A DNA stretch of 64,000 nt. It comes from Candolleomyces eurysporus (lineage: Eukaryota > Basidiomycota > Agaricomycetes > Agaricales > Psathyrellaceae). The stretch spans positions 1-64,000 of the forward strand of contig JANBPK010000925.1 in NCBI GenBank assembly GCA_027579435.1, given 5' to 3'. Numbering within the stretch: the stretch's first letter is position 1; every line of letters begins with the position of its first letter. The position numbers and the translations under genes were made by a program. The notes below the pieces were generated by a model. The model was given only the letters and a program-made list of their open reading frames with translations, had not been told where the DNA came from and searched no databases. Below are positions 1-10,190 of the stretch, piece after piece.

Positions 1-3000
1 GGCTTCGTGGATTCTGAGAGTTGGCACTGAGGAAGTGTAGGTTAAGCTCCTTTTGGAACCAGTCAGCCGGCCTGAAGTTGAAATCCTGGACCAATTTGGC
101 TGGAAGTTGCTTGAGGATGCCAAGCCCCCGGTCAACAATCATATAAGCTTCAACAGTTCCCATTCGAGATAGCTCGGGATGAATGCAGAAGCGACAAAGG
201 TCATGTGGGTCACTGAGGATATTGTCCTGGGTGTAAGGTACGCCCTCCAAAAGCTTTTGCTCAATAGCTTCCTCAATCACTGCACCAATCGAGATTTGAC
301 TCTTAATTTTGGTGAGCGACCAAGCAGCGAACTCCCGGTCACCATTTCTAATGCATCCAGCACGTTTACGAGCGTACCATGATCCGGGACTGCAGTTAGG
401 ATCCATGGCAAACGTTTCAGGAACGTGGAAAACCGCATCCAGGTGTGTATCACGGATACTGAAGGTACGACCCTCTGATCCAGTTCGTTCTACAGCAAAC
501 CTGTTAACGAGGGCCAAAATCTCCTCGTGACTCTTCTCCATCAACGATTCTTCACCTGGATATGGTGCACCAAGACACAGAGTCTCTCGAAGTCGTTCAG
601 CGTAAGGATCCCCAATTTCTCTGACAGGTAGGTCAAAGGGATCATACTCCTCTTCTGAGCCGCTAGAATCGCTATCAGAGCTAGCAGAAATGCTCAGAAG
701 TGGAGGAGGTGTTGTTGTTCCATCAGATTGGCGGCTCTCAACGGATTCATCGGAAGAATCTGCATTTGATGAGGTGAAGGGTAAGGGAGACCAGCGACTA
801 TCGGGTTCAGGGTTGAACTGACGCTCACGATTTCCGTGACCGCGCTTCTGTTGGACGAGAAGATGGTACCATCGCGCTAGATTGAAACGGGGATTTTCTA
901 GGTGCGAGACTTCAATCATGGTAGCACTTCTCCTGGCATAATCGCTAATCTCGTAGAATTCGGTGGAGTGTCGCCTGACGCGAAAGCGGTCCTCATGGTA
1001 GACTTGAGACGTCGACTTGGGAGTCGGATAGTACCACAATATCCCATCACGGAGGTGACATTCAGCGACATAGGCGACTGCGTCACCCATTCGTCTTCCA
1101 TTGGTGAGCATCTCTTCTTTTAACCCTGCTTCGACCTGACGAATTTGAGCATACCAGTCACCTGGCGTGAAGTCGGGATTTCGAAGTTGGTAGGCTTCGA
1201 TGAGATAATACCGATCTAAGAGTCGATCGTAGAGGAGCCAATCTTCGCCAAATTCTTCAACAAAGCGAAAACGGTCTTGAAGAACTTTGCCAGTAGGTAC
1301 CGTATCTCCGGGATAAGGTTGGGACGAATTAAGGATGTTCAAAGCAACCTTCTGACGTGCATTTCCTAGCTGTTTGGCAACGCGACGTCGACTGAAGTAC
1401 GTCCAATCATCCATGTCAGGCCGAGGTTTCCTCCAACGGAAACCAGGTTGATACAATAATGAAGGAATGCGACGAGAATTTTCAGTCATCTGCTGAGCTT
1501 GGTCGATACGTAGGTCGTCTTCAGCAAAAGACATCGAACCGCAGTGTAAGGAATCCAACACGCCCTCCATGGTATCTTCAACATCAACGAACTCGACGTT
1601 GAAATTTGAAACTCCAGGCGGACGGTTAGACGAGGACTTGACTGAATTCGCTTTCGGGCAATTTCGTCTGACATGGCCAGTTTCCTTGCAGAGAAAACAT
1701 TTATTAGCCGCGCGAAGTTCGTCCTCTTCCTTCTTTGACAGCTTCTGCTCTGATGATCCTTTCTGATTACTGGTCCCTTTCTTATTTTTAGACTTCCCAG
1801 ATGACGATGGGTTGTGGTTTAAGGGCCTATCAGAACTACTCTTGGAGCTTTGCTGATTGGAGTGGGAAGGAGTCTTATGAGAATGCGAATTGGTATTCTG
1901 TGAGTTCCCTGAATGAGCGGGTTTGGACTTCTTCTTGCTATCGAAAGGCCTCGATTGAGACGACTCGGCCTTCTTCATGGGTTTCTCAGACAACTCGATG
2001 TAAAGGGCGTGATCGAGCACCTTCTCCCAAGATGACATCTCAGGATGAAGTCGGTCCCTCCAGAGGGCGGACTGCATGGAAGGACGAGAGCCATACCAGA
2101 GGCGAGTGACTTTCTCGCGCTCTGATACATCTCCAATCAAGTCAGCAAGTTCTTCGAGCTCGAACGCAAACTCTGTAATGGTCTTTCCTCCTTGAGTAAG
2201 GGAGTTGAAACGACCACGGCAGCCAATACGAAAGTCCATAGGAAAGATATGATTGAACAAAGCTTCATACATCTGAGAGATAGTCCAGTCCGATGCGTTA
2301 TTAGCTATGCGCTGTTCATAATAATCGTATGCTTTCTTTTCGAGATTACGTGCTGCGACTTGGACTTGGTACTTTTTGGGCACCCTGTTCATCTCTAGGG
2401 ACGAAACCGTTTCTCGTACGTGACGTACGAAGTGGCGGATGTTTTGGTTCCCATCGAACTTGAAAACCTTCATATTGCTGAGAATGTGCTTGGAAAGGTG
2501 AGCTTCCTCTTCGTCATCGCTAGACTCGGACTCGGAGGAATTCGAGCTATTCGATGAATCGGACGATGGCGAGGAGTCGGAGCCAGAAGGGGGAGATCGA
2601 CCTCGACGAGGTACGCGGCGTCGAGATCGACGACGTCGATCACCACGATCAGCGTCTTTGTCGGATAACTCGTCGGAAGAGCTAGAATGGTTACTCGATG
2701 ACTCAGGGTCAGAGGAGGAGGAGGAGCTAGAAGGGGAAGGATTTCGACGAGATCGTCGAGCCTTCTTATGCTTGCTGTGCTTCGCTTTCTTCGACCTCTT
2801 TCGTCCCTTTGAAATTGACTTCTTCTTTCTCTTCTTTGAGTTGAGTTTTGCTTTTCGTTTCATGTCGTCACCCAAGCGATCAGCGGCACGAAGCGCCTCA
2901 GCCAGCCCACTGTGGACTGGGATTTGCGCTGATGGACGCGGATCCGGGGCACGACGAGCGCCACGATCCGGGCTAGCGTCTGCTGTGACAGGTGCTCGCG

Positions 3001-4012
3001 GAGGGAGCAACATGTTAAGCATAGAGGGGACCGGCAGCACTGACTGCTCGCGACGAGGTATCGCGTTGACGATTGAGTCGACACGCGAGATGCGAGTAGA
3101 CGGGTTGGGCGAGGGACTGGTGCGACGGCGAGAAGGCTTGGCTCTTTTCTTTTTCTTAGTCTTCTTCTTCTCCCTATTGAATTGTTCGAGAGCGGCGGCC
3201 TGCGCCTCTTCATCGAACTCGTCACTATCCCAATCAAGACCTCCCCAGTTACGAGGATCCGGAGCCTTCCCTTTACGACGAGAGGGACCAGGCTCAGGAA
3301 CGGCGGGTCGGTAGTCCGAGTCGTCACTCGAATCCGAGCTAGAGCTATCACGGGGATCGTCATTCCCAGCTCCAGTAGCCTTCACGGCTTCGAAACGGCG
3401 AGTAAGGTGATCACGTTCGCCTTTGGAGAGCTGTTGTACGGCGCTGTCAACAGCGGCAATCTGTGCAGAAGATAAGACGGGAGGGGCGCGCGCTTGCTCC
3501 TCCTCATCGTTCCTAACAGAAGGGACCTCACTCCTATTGATGGAGTCGAGGCTGTAAGCACGACGACGGCGGGACACAGTCGTCCAACCGTCCTTGTCGG
3601 CGACGGGCTTGCGGGGGGCACGGTTTCCAGCGAAGGAGCTAGTAATATTAAAACTACGTACAGGGGAGTAGGGGTCTCCAGACGGCGCCGCGCTCGCCTG
3701 GGTGTTCTCAGTTCCTGCCGCCGCGGCGGGAACCGGTGATACTACTCTACTACTAGATCTATCTCCCCGTTCGGGGGTACTTCCTGCGTTGGGGACGGCA
3801 GGGGACGAAGCACGAGAAACCGGCCTTGAGGCTGCAACCTCGCTATACAGCGGAGCAGAAGCAGCACCCTCGATGAGAGGGCTTTCGCCCTCCATGTCAA
3901 GAGTTCCTGGCAGCGAGTTGGTGGCGACGGGCGGAGTCCTAGGTAAAGCGCCTACTCGAGTCCGAGCTTGAGTCTGGTACGTCGTCGTTGGTCTTGCTGC
4001 CGTTTTCTTCAT
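1..4012 (-). CDS. LTR retrotransposon Gag-like polyprotein, partial (runs off left edge)
   Basis: One uninterrupted minus-strand frame runs from an ATG at 4012 to base 1, about 1,337 codons with no stop. The first part is Ser/Arg/Lys/Asp-rich and low in complexity (basic stretch near 2600-2900). A Gag-like capsid region follows (about 2520-2000, with motifs such as KYQVQVAARNLEKKAYDYYE). A CCHC zinc knuckle (CX2CX4HX4C) lies at about 1699-1660. The last 1.6 kb is charged, with no protease or polymerase motif that I recognise, so Pol would lie beyond the edge. The frame also stays open upstream of 4012 to the N at 4146, so the true start could be earlier. Gag packages element RNA into virus-like particles in known LTR elements. 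The adjoining LTR supports this identity. Ty3/gypsy versus another LTR group is not resolved. Confidence 0.8.
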   Translation of the reverse strand, partial: MKKTAARPTTTYQTQARTRVGALPRTPPVATNSLPGTLDMEGESPLIEGAASAPLYSEVAASRPVSRASSPAVPNAGSTPERGDRSSSRVVSPVPAAAAGTENTQASAAPSGDPYSPVRSFNITSSFAGNRAPRKPVADKDGWTTVSRRRRAYSLDSINRSEVPSVRNDEEEQARAPPVLSSAQIAAVDSAVQQLSKGERDHLTRRFEAVKATGAGNDDPRDSSSSDSSDDSDYRPAVPEPGPSRRKGKAPDPRNWGGLDWDSDEFDEEAQAAALEQFNREKKKTKKKKRAKPSRRRTSPSPNPSTRISRVDSIVNAIPRREQSVLPVPSMLNMLLPPRAPVTADASPDRGARRAPDPRPSAQIPVHSGLAEALRAADRLGDDMKRKAKLNSKKRKKKSISKGRKRSKKAKHSKHKKARRSRRNPSPSSSSSSSDPESSSNHSSSSDELSDKDADRGDRRRRSRRRVPRRGRSPPSGSDSSPSSDSSNSSNSSESESSDDEEEAHLSKHILSNMKVFKFDGNQNIRHFVRHVRETVSSLEMNRVPKKYQVQVAARNLEKKAYDYYEQRIANNASDWTISQMYEALFNHIFPMDFRIGCRGRFNSLTQGGKTITEFAFELEELADLIGDVSEREKVTRLWYGSRPSMQSALWRDRLHPEMSSWEKVLDHALYIELSEKPMKKAESSQSRPFDSKKKSKPAHSGNSQNTNSHSHKTPSHSNQQSSKSSSDRPLNHNPSSSGKSKNKKGTSNQKGSSEQKLSKKEEDELRAANKCFLCKETGHVRRNCPKANSVKSSSNRPPGVSNFNVEFVDVEDTMEGVLDSLHCGSMSFAEDDLRIDQAQQMTENSRRIPSLLYQPGFRWRKPRPDMDDWTYFSRRRVAKQLGNARQKVALNILNSSQPYPGDTVPTGKVLQDRFRFVEEFGEDWLLYDRLLDRYYLIEAYQLRNPDFTPGDWYAQIRQVEAGLKEEMLTNGRRMGDAVAYVAECHLRDGILWYYPTPKSTSQVYHEDRFRVRRHSTEFYEISDYARRSATMIEVSHLENPRFNLARWYHLLVQQKRGHGNRERQFNPEPDSRWSPLPFTSSNADSSDESVESRQSDGTTTPPPLLSISASSDSDSSGSEEEYDPFDLPVREIGDPYAERLRETLCLGAPYPGEESLMEKSHEEILALVNRFAVERTGSEGRTFSIRDTHLDAVFHVPETFAMDPNCSPGSWYARKRAGCIRNGDREFAAWSLTKIKSQISIGAVIEEAIEQKLLEGVPYTQDNILSDPHDLCRFCIHPELSRMGTVEAYMIVDRGLGILKQLPAKLVQDFNFRPADWFQKELNLHFLSANSQNPRS

Positions 4013-4202
4013 CCTTGATACGACTTTCTGAGCGCCGAGAGAGGTCGATGTTGAGGAAAGGGGGTATGAGGGGTGTACGATGTTGCTAGGTGCTGGTTGG
4101 TCCGGGGTGATCAAGCCTAGGGTCCTCCAGATGCCGAGCAACGTTNGGGGGGTTGCGAAGTGGTCTTCGCGAAGGTGGTAGTTAGTTGAAGAGTTCAAAA
4201 TA

Positions 4203-4435
4203 TGTGGCGTACGGCCCTAGTCGTGGCTGGTAAGCGTCGAGAGGGGCAAGTAGGACACACGAGGAACCCGGATAGAACTGAGTAAAACTATCGGATTCGC
4301 TAAGAGTAAAATAGTTAACAGTCGACAGTAGATATAGAAAATATCGGTGTACAAATAATAGTAAATACGAAGGGTAAATAGAAGGTAAATAAAGAATATA
4401 ATCAGACAGGTATAGTCCAGAGTAAATCCGTTACA
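4203..4435 (-). repeat. 233-bp LTR (5' LTR of the minus-strand Gag element)
   Basis: Read on the minus strand it begins TGTAACGG and ends CGCCACA, the TG...CA termini expected of an LTR. It lies just upstream of the Gag ORF. It is the reverse complement of 4677-4909 with one mismatch seen and no indels. Confidence 0.8.
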
Positions 4436-4676
4436 GTCAGATCTTCGATGACTTCATGAATGAATTTATTGAATTCCCCGATGAAGTCGAGGGCACCAAC
4501 TTCATGGAAATCGACGCTTTCAATGTTCCCCCCGACGAACAAATGGGACCGGCGTGATACGCATGGGCCGACAGCTTCCCCGAACGGGCTCTTACTCACT
4601 GAACAAGTCTATTCTTTCTATCTCTTTCACTTCTTTCGATTGAATTTTGGCATTCTACGAATATCAGGAGGGCGCA
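4436..4676 (+). mobile_element. 3' end fragment of a second, plus-strand retroelement
   Basis: This 241-bp stretch lies between the two inverted LTRs. A plus-strand frame from 4437 reads an acidic tail (for example EFPDEVEGTNFMEIDAFNV) and stops at 4555-4557. A purine-rich stretch (AGGAGGG, about 4666-4672) lies just before the plus-strand LTR, where a polypurine tract is expected. The simplest reading is the end of a retroelement ORF plus its 3' untranslated part, cut on its left by insertion of the minus-strand element. I do not recognise the protein fragment itself. Confidence 0.5.
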
Positions 4677-4909
4677 TGTAACGGATTTACTCCGGACTAT
4701 ACCTGTCTGATTATATTCTTTATTTACCTTCTATTTACCCTTCGTATTTACTATTATTTGTACACCGATATTTTCTATATCTACTGTCGACTGTTAACTA
4801 TTTTACTCTTAGCGAATCCGATAGTTTTACTCAGTTCTATCCGGGTTCCTCGTGTGTCCTACTTGCCCCTCTCGACGCTTACCAGCCACGACTAGGGCCG
4901 TACGCCACA
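4677..4909 (+). repeat. 233-bp LTR, plus orientation (3' LTR of the truncated element)
   Basis: TGTAACGG...CGCCACA, the inverted partner of 4203-4435. The coordinates pair exactly (sums of 9112 at both ends). The next bases are atgac; no clear 5-bp target duplication is seen because the other end of the element is missing. Confidence 0.75.
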
Positions 4910-5196
4910 ATGACGTCCGCGATGGTCAAAGAAAGGCAGCTCCAGTGAGTCGCCGAGGGGCAAATCTGCGGGAGCCTGAGCATTTTCTGTTGAACGCCTT
5001 AGAGAGGTACCAGGAGGGCTACAATCCTTCAAGATATTCATAAAGCTCTCACTGTCGGTATAGGGTGGCTCTCCCAGTCAGATCTTAGCTCTCGAAACCA
5101 GCTTGCCTATCCATNAAAAAACAGCCCCCAAAAGTCGACATCTAATGGGAAATGGCCAGATGTATTGGATCTCCGTACAATACACATAACATAGGA
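4910..5196. other. Unassigned flank of the LTR
   Basis: No convincing coding frame, RNA or repeat was recognised. It contains an N at 5115 next to an A run. Confidence 0.5.
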
Positions 5197-5905
5197 TCAG
5201 TTAGAGCAAAGGAGTTCGTAATACGAAATAAATGAACGAATCGAAGGATGTACCACCTCTGGTAAGGAATAACCACTCCATGTCAAGAATGATCCCAATA
5301 GACGAGTGTACTTCAGCTGAGGCGGTTGAAGTGCTCTTGAGCCCGCGGTAGACTCTTGCGAGCAGCAGAATATGATAAGTTCGCAAGGGGACAATAAGCA
5401 AGGCCGAAATGAGTGAAGAAAAAATGGCTGTGATGAGCAGGTCCTTTATATACGGTGAGGTGGGCTGTTTGGCAGCGGCCTTCCCAAGCAAACAGAGGTA
5501 AATATAGGCCAAGGCAGAGATCGCGAGCCAGCCTCCTCCGTAGACGTTGACATTCTATGTTGAAAGGCTCTATAGAATGTCTAAAGACTGTATGTATGTC
5601 TGGTAAGAAGTCCATAACAATCTAATATCCTCCTCGAAATCTAGATCGTCGAGGTAGCGGAATGCTGGCTGAATTTTCCGGAATGAACAACCACAAGATC
5701 GCGATTCCAATCCTAATAAACACATCCACTCCAATAGTTGGTGCAGTACCCAGCTGGCCGAGGACTAGCCTCCTGCAATTACACTGAGGAACCACCAAAT
5801 GGCCGCAAGCCATTTTTGATCTCTCGAACGTACATGTCGGCCGATTTAGAACAGGCCCGTAGGTTCCATTAAGAGTTCGACGAAGACCGCAGTTGATACA
5901 GTTGG
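5197..5905 (-). pseudogene. Degenerate membrane-protein segment, left copy
   Basis: On the minus strand several overlapping frames encode hydrophobic stretches (for example FSSLISALLIVPLRTY and VLGQLGTAPTIGVDVFIRIG), but no single frame joins them without stops. About 460 bp (5450-5905) is a diverged direct copy of 9740-10190; the shared DNA includes the run with AATCCTAATAAACACA and the CGGCCGATTT end. Paired hydrophobic frames suggest the 3' exons of a small multi-pass membrane protein that has decayed. The family is not recognised. It could still be an intron-rich gene whose exons I failed to join. Confidence 0.4.
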
Positions 5906-6320
5906 GTTAAAATGGCGTGACAATTAGAGAAGATAGTCCAGGGGAAACAGAGGAAGGGAATCAAAAGACAACCCAGACACCAACGCCAGATTGTGACGGT
6001 CAACGGTGTCCAGGACATGTGCCCTCGGGGCTGAGCACCTCTCAATCAGGGATATAACACCATGTATTTAGAGATCACCGTTTCCCTTACTATCATATTT
6101 GCTGGATCATGGGTAAGAAGGTAGAATAAAGCACACAATAAACAACCAAACAAGCCGAACATCCTGAAGTGCGAACGAGAGAAACAAGTAATTCAAATGA
6201 CCGACGTCTCTGGCAGAATAATAGTAAAACAACTACGATCTGTCCACGTCCACGTCCAAACCCTCTTCCAGTCCACCATCTTCCATTCCTGCTTCATCAC
6301 CTTCCGTTCCTGATTCATCA
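5906..6320. other. Intergenic, nothing recognised
   Basis: AT-rich spacer downstream of the NACHT-TPR gene. Only short random frames are seen. Confidence 0.5.
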
Positions 6321-8893
6321 TTATCTGGTAGGCCATCGGATTCGGATAAGTTCTTGGCATGAAGCTTGGATTTCATCACGGTCCATCTCTTCTCCGGTTA
6401 GTGCGAAACGAATCTCCAAAAGCTCCACAAAGTGTTCAACACTTGAAGCTCGGTACCGATGCCCCAGGGGCCAGAGGTCAAGAAGCTCGCGGCAAAGTAC
6501 AATCGCTTCATTGAGAATTCGGATCTCCCTGTTGTGCTTGTATTGAGATAGGAGAGTTGTGGCAAGGTTGTTGAGCGNACCCACCCCGCTTTGGATGTGG
6601 CGCTGGCCAGAGTGCAAGCGCGTCACGATGATGCAAAATGCTCTCGTTCAGGACATTGATGTCTCCATTGCGCTCATAGAGAGTAAAGAGTGCACCCCCA
6701 AGGTTGTTGAGCGACATACCCCGATCTGGATGGGCTACTGGCCGGAGGGCAAGCACGTCACGANAATGCGAAATGCNCTCGTTCAGGGCACTGATGTCTC
6801 CATTGCGCTCATAGAGAGTAAAGAGTGCAATCCCAAGGTTGTTGAGCGACCAACCCCGATCTAGATGGGTTGCTGGCCAGAGTGCAAGCGTGTCACGATG
6901 GTGCGAAATGCCCTCGTTCAGGACGTCGACATCACCACCACACTCATAGAGTGACTGAAGCGCCTTCCCAAGGTTGTTCAGCACCAAGGATCGATCTGGA
7001 CGGGGCACTGGCCGGAGAGCCAGTGCACGTCGATAAATCGACACCGCTTGCTCAAACATCTTGGGACTGCCGGTTCTCTTCCCCATTATGTGGTAGCACC
7101 ATCCCAAATTGTACCAGGCGCGGTCACAATCACTCCCAAGTCGCACAGCAACCTCTAAACACGCCACATCCGACACCCAGTGATCTCCACTATCTTCATT
7201 CAAATTGTCGCTAATCTCCAGGAGAATAGATAGCATATCCTGCTCCTCCATCACCATCACCTCCTCGATCTCCGGACACAGCGCGGGGAGAAACAGTGTC
7301 GCCCATCGCTGTAGCGCGCCAATGGGGATCGCGAGCAACGTTGAACGATGCGGTGTTTTCACCCATTCATCGTGCGACCGCTTTGTCCCGTGCGAAACGT
7401 GGAATAGCCAGTGCTTGACAACGTAGCGGTAAAGGGGAACTGCAAGGATCTGGTTTGACGACATGGTGGGAAGGGTGGTGATCAGGTTGAGGCAGGTCAG
7501 CCCCACCGCTGAGTGAGAGTCGAAAGCGGAGATCGCGAACGGATCTTCTGCTGGTATGGCCTGGATATATTCGAGGAACGATAGATGGAAACGGGTAGAT
7601 GCCGGGTGGATTGTGTTCTCTGAGTCGTGCGGTGATCGTGTCTGAATTGCGGAGAGCGCCAAATGGATGCGTGTCACAAGATGGGGAGGCAATTCAATGA
7701 GCTTTGAGAACTCGGACAGGGGAAGGGGTTCCTGGAGAACGAGCATGGCTCCCATATACTGCGGGAGATACATTTGGGCCGCCAGGGTGGGGAACAGGCG
7801 CAAGAGGGCGTTGCCATACAGCTCGGTGAGTCCTTCACTACCGCCAACCTCCTGCCTCGCAAGGATCCCAGAGAGAATCTCGTGGGGCGTAAGCTTGCTG
7901 TATGGCTGCGACAGCATCGAGATCACGGTTGATGCCCATACAGGTAGACCACCTGATAGGTCTACGAGCTTGTTGACGTCTGCAGCACTTGCCCTCCGCC
8001 CATCCACCCACGGAGCAGTCGCCAGATGCTTGTCGAAATAGACTTTCATCGTGTCCGTCGAGACAGGAAGAAGAGGGTATGTGTGCATGGAGATCTTGTC
8101 GATATCGGGTAAGCGGGAAGTGCAGGGATTCATGCGACTGGTGATGATGAACTTGACAATAGCGCTCTCCGAGTTGAGATGAGCAAGGGACTTGATAAAC
8201 CTTGGGTGATCCTGCCATTCGTCGACGGCATCGATAATGATAATGAGTGGACGCGGGTGGCGGAGCGATCGCACCGGTTCGAGGATGTACCCCTCAAGAT
8301 GGTTCTCCAGCGAGGTGGCGTGACACTGGTTCATTGCTTCCACGATCTTCGGTATTGCTCGAGGATGGATATTACCAAGCTCATGGGCTAGCGTCTTGAT
8401 TAACATCTCAGCCCCAGTTGTATCAGTCGGAAAGGCACCCAGGAAAGCTGAGGCGCCCAAGCAACCAAGTGACCGAAGCTCGTCCGAGAGATGGCGAGCG
8501 AGTGTGGATTTCCCAATACCGGCAGGCCCATGAATACACAAGACGAGGTCCGTCAATCTTGAGATCCATTCGAATGACTGCTCGACATCTGGCTTCCGAC
8601 TGTTAGATAGGTATTCGGCCTGTTTTCCGCTTGTGTCTGGATGCTTTGGAAGTCCGTTGAATCGCCAATTTTCTGACGCAGAAATCTGAGTAATTTATTG
8701 TCGAGGAAGCAAGAATCAAGGACACACCATCTTTGACTATTGTGGCGTTCCCTCCGTTGAAGAAATATACTTCCCCCATGTGAAAACCATGTGCACCCGG
8801 GAAGAAGGAATGGCTTGACGAAGAATCCTGAATCATGGGCGCTGACAACAGGGAAGAGGACGGCCCAGCCTGTAATGGTGCACGGAGAGACAT
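6321..8893 (-). CDS. NACHT-TPR STAND NTPase (fungal NLR-like)
   Basis: Likely exons 8893-8726 and 8685-6321 (a 40-nt GT-AG intron that I inferred). Exon 1 ends with the motif FFPGAHGFHMGEVYFF, also seen in other NLR-type genes here. The second exon has a Walker A GPAGIGKST (about residues 109-117), a Walker B IIIIDAVDEW (about 204-213) and a sensor-like IITSR. An alpha-helical middle follows, then several tetratricopeptide-like repeats of about 45 residues (SLNNLGxALxxLYERNGD...HPDRG). The frame shifts at an N at 6578, and the last about 85 residues continue in the next frame, so I read this as an assembly artefact. STAND proteins act as nucleotide-driven oligomerising switches; in fungi many serve in non-self recognition or regulated cell death. 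The ligand is unknown. An upstream open frame could extend the N-terminus (see 8894-9508). Confidence 0.85.
6566..7010 (-). repeat. 135-bp tandem repeats encoding TPR units
   Basis: The phrase aaggttgttgagcg recurs every 135 bp (about 6564, 6699, 6834, with a diverged copy near 6969). Each unit encodes one 45-residue TPR-like repeat. The middle two units are near-identical at the DNA level, and the Ns at 6578, 6764 and 6777 fall in this block, as expected where reads of near-identical repeats disagree. Confidence 0.75.
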
Positions 8894-9508
8894 GGAGGAT
8901 GGTTGCGAATGTTGTGCATTGTACAGCCATGGTTCGACGACCTGCCCATGGTCCCACTGTGCTCTAAAGTTGGTGGGCCACTGGTGCTCAGGTGCAACGT
9001 TAGTTGTGGATGATGCCCTTGGTCGTGATGGTTGTAGCGATGGTGTCGAGCCTTTAATGGTGGCATCAGCATATAGACGAGAATAGTTGGTCTAATCCCA
9101 GGGATAGACTTGAGTAGAAAGCTGTTCCGCACCTGAATGTACGTGTGGAGGATGAGCTCGTGGGGAAAGAGGGTATGCATTGTACAGCGATGGCCCAACC
9201 GTCAGGTCACCGCTGCTTTCCCCGCGACGTATTCCGTCTTGGATCGGTCGGGAAGACGATTGCCGATGTCGGGAAATTTGGCGACCTAATGCCGTTGTTG
9301 GCCCTTCAATTTGGCCATTCTCACCACCTCTACCACTGCTGGACCGTGGCGGGTATGGATGATAGAAATGGCGATTGAAACGAGTCTTAGCGGGCTCCTT
9401 TGGCATTGGTGTCAAGGTGAGTGCTGAAGGGCACGAGGTGTTTGCATGACGGGCCGGCGGCATCGTTATGAGTTTACAAGCTGTCAAGGTTTGTGATGCC
9501 GTCTTCAT
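8894..9508 (-). other. Possible N-terminal extension of the NACHT-TPR gene, interrupted by one TAG
   Basis: A 138-codon frame from 9508 ends at a TAG (9094-9092). It is in the same frame as the ATG at 8893, and the frame stays open between the TAG and 8893. The translated text on both sides is similar low-complexity Pro/Ser/His-rich sequence (HPPHVHSG..., SLYNAYP versus WLYNAQH). Either the gene once started at 9508 and has a nonsense mutation, or a small intron removes the TAG. I could not find a frame-preserving GT-AG pair that does so. The start at 8893 is the conservative choice. Confidence 0.35.
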
Positions 9509-9739
9509 GAAGGATGGCGAATAAGATGGCGGTCACGGTTGGTCAATGGTGGCAGACATGGTGCTGGACGCTGAGGACAAGTGCGAGAATGGAGGTGGAA
9601 CAGGAGAGGAACAGAGGGGTGGCCATCAGCCTCTTATTCACATAGTCGAGCTCAAATCGGTCGATCAACGTTCGTTGTGGCCCGCATTATTGTAAATTCG
9701 GAGAGCCCTCCATGCTCTCTGGGAGCCGAGGAAAGCAAG

Positions 9740-10190
9740 CCTATAATCGCAAACGGCTGTTTGGCAGCAGCCTTTGAAAGCAAATAGAGGCAAAGGCGAG
9801 GATAAGGGCAAGTGGCAGAGAGCGTGAGTCAGTCTTTCAGTCGACAGCCCGTAGAATTTGACATCCTGATTCGAAAGGCTGTCTAAAGGGAGTATGTATG
9901 TCCGGTAGGNANTCTATAACAATCTAATATCCTCTCCGAAATCTAGATTGTCAAGGTACCGGAATGCTCGCTGAACTCCCCGAGTGAACAGCCACCAAAT
10001 CGCAATTTCGATCCTAATAAACACACCCGCTCCAATACTAAGTGCAGTACCCAGCTGCCCGAGGACCAGCCTCCCTACAATTACACCGAGGAACAACAAG
10101 ATGGCCGCAAGTCATTTTAATTCTTTCGACTGTACACGTCGGCCGATTTGGAGCAGGGTAGTTTACGCTATGAGCTCGACGAAGACCGCA
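9740..10190 (-). pseudogene. Degenerate membrane-protein segment, right copy
   Basis: Diverged direct repeat of 5450-5905, on the other side of the NACHT-TPR gene. The minus strand encodes a hydrophobic stretch (VGRLVLGQLGTALSIGAGVF, then IEIAIWWLFT) followed by a charged tail and a stop at about 9914. Two Ns (9910, 9912) lie at its end. No upstream exons complete it. The family is not recognised. Confidence 0.4.

Noticed and set aside
2658..3314. 218-codon plus-strand frame
   Set aside because: Antisense of the low-complexity Ser/Arg/Asp-rich part of the Gag ORF; composition alone keeps it open.
4150..4202. Search for an initiator-Met tRNA primer-binding site after the 5' LTR
   Set aside because: The sequence after the LTR does not match TGGTATCAGAGC; another primer or self-priming is possible but unsupported.
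6559..7214. Plus-strand frames with repeated ECTPKVVERHTP-like text
   Set aside because: Antisense of the TPR repeats of the NACHT-TPR gene; the periodicity comes from the repeats.
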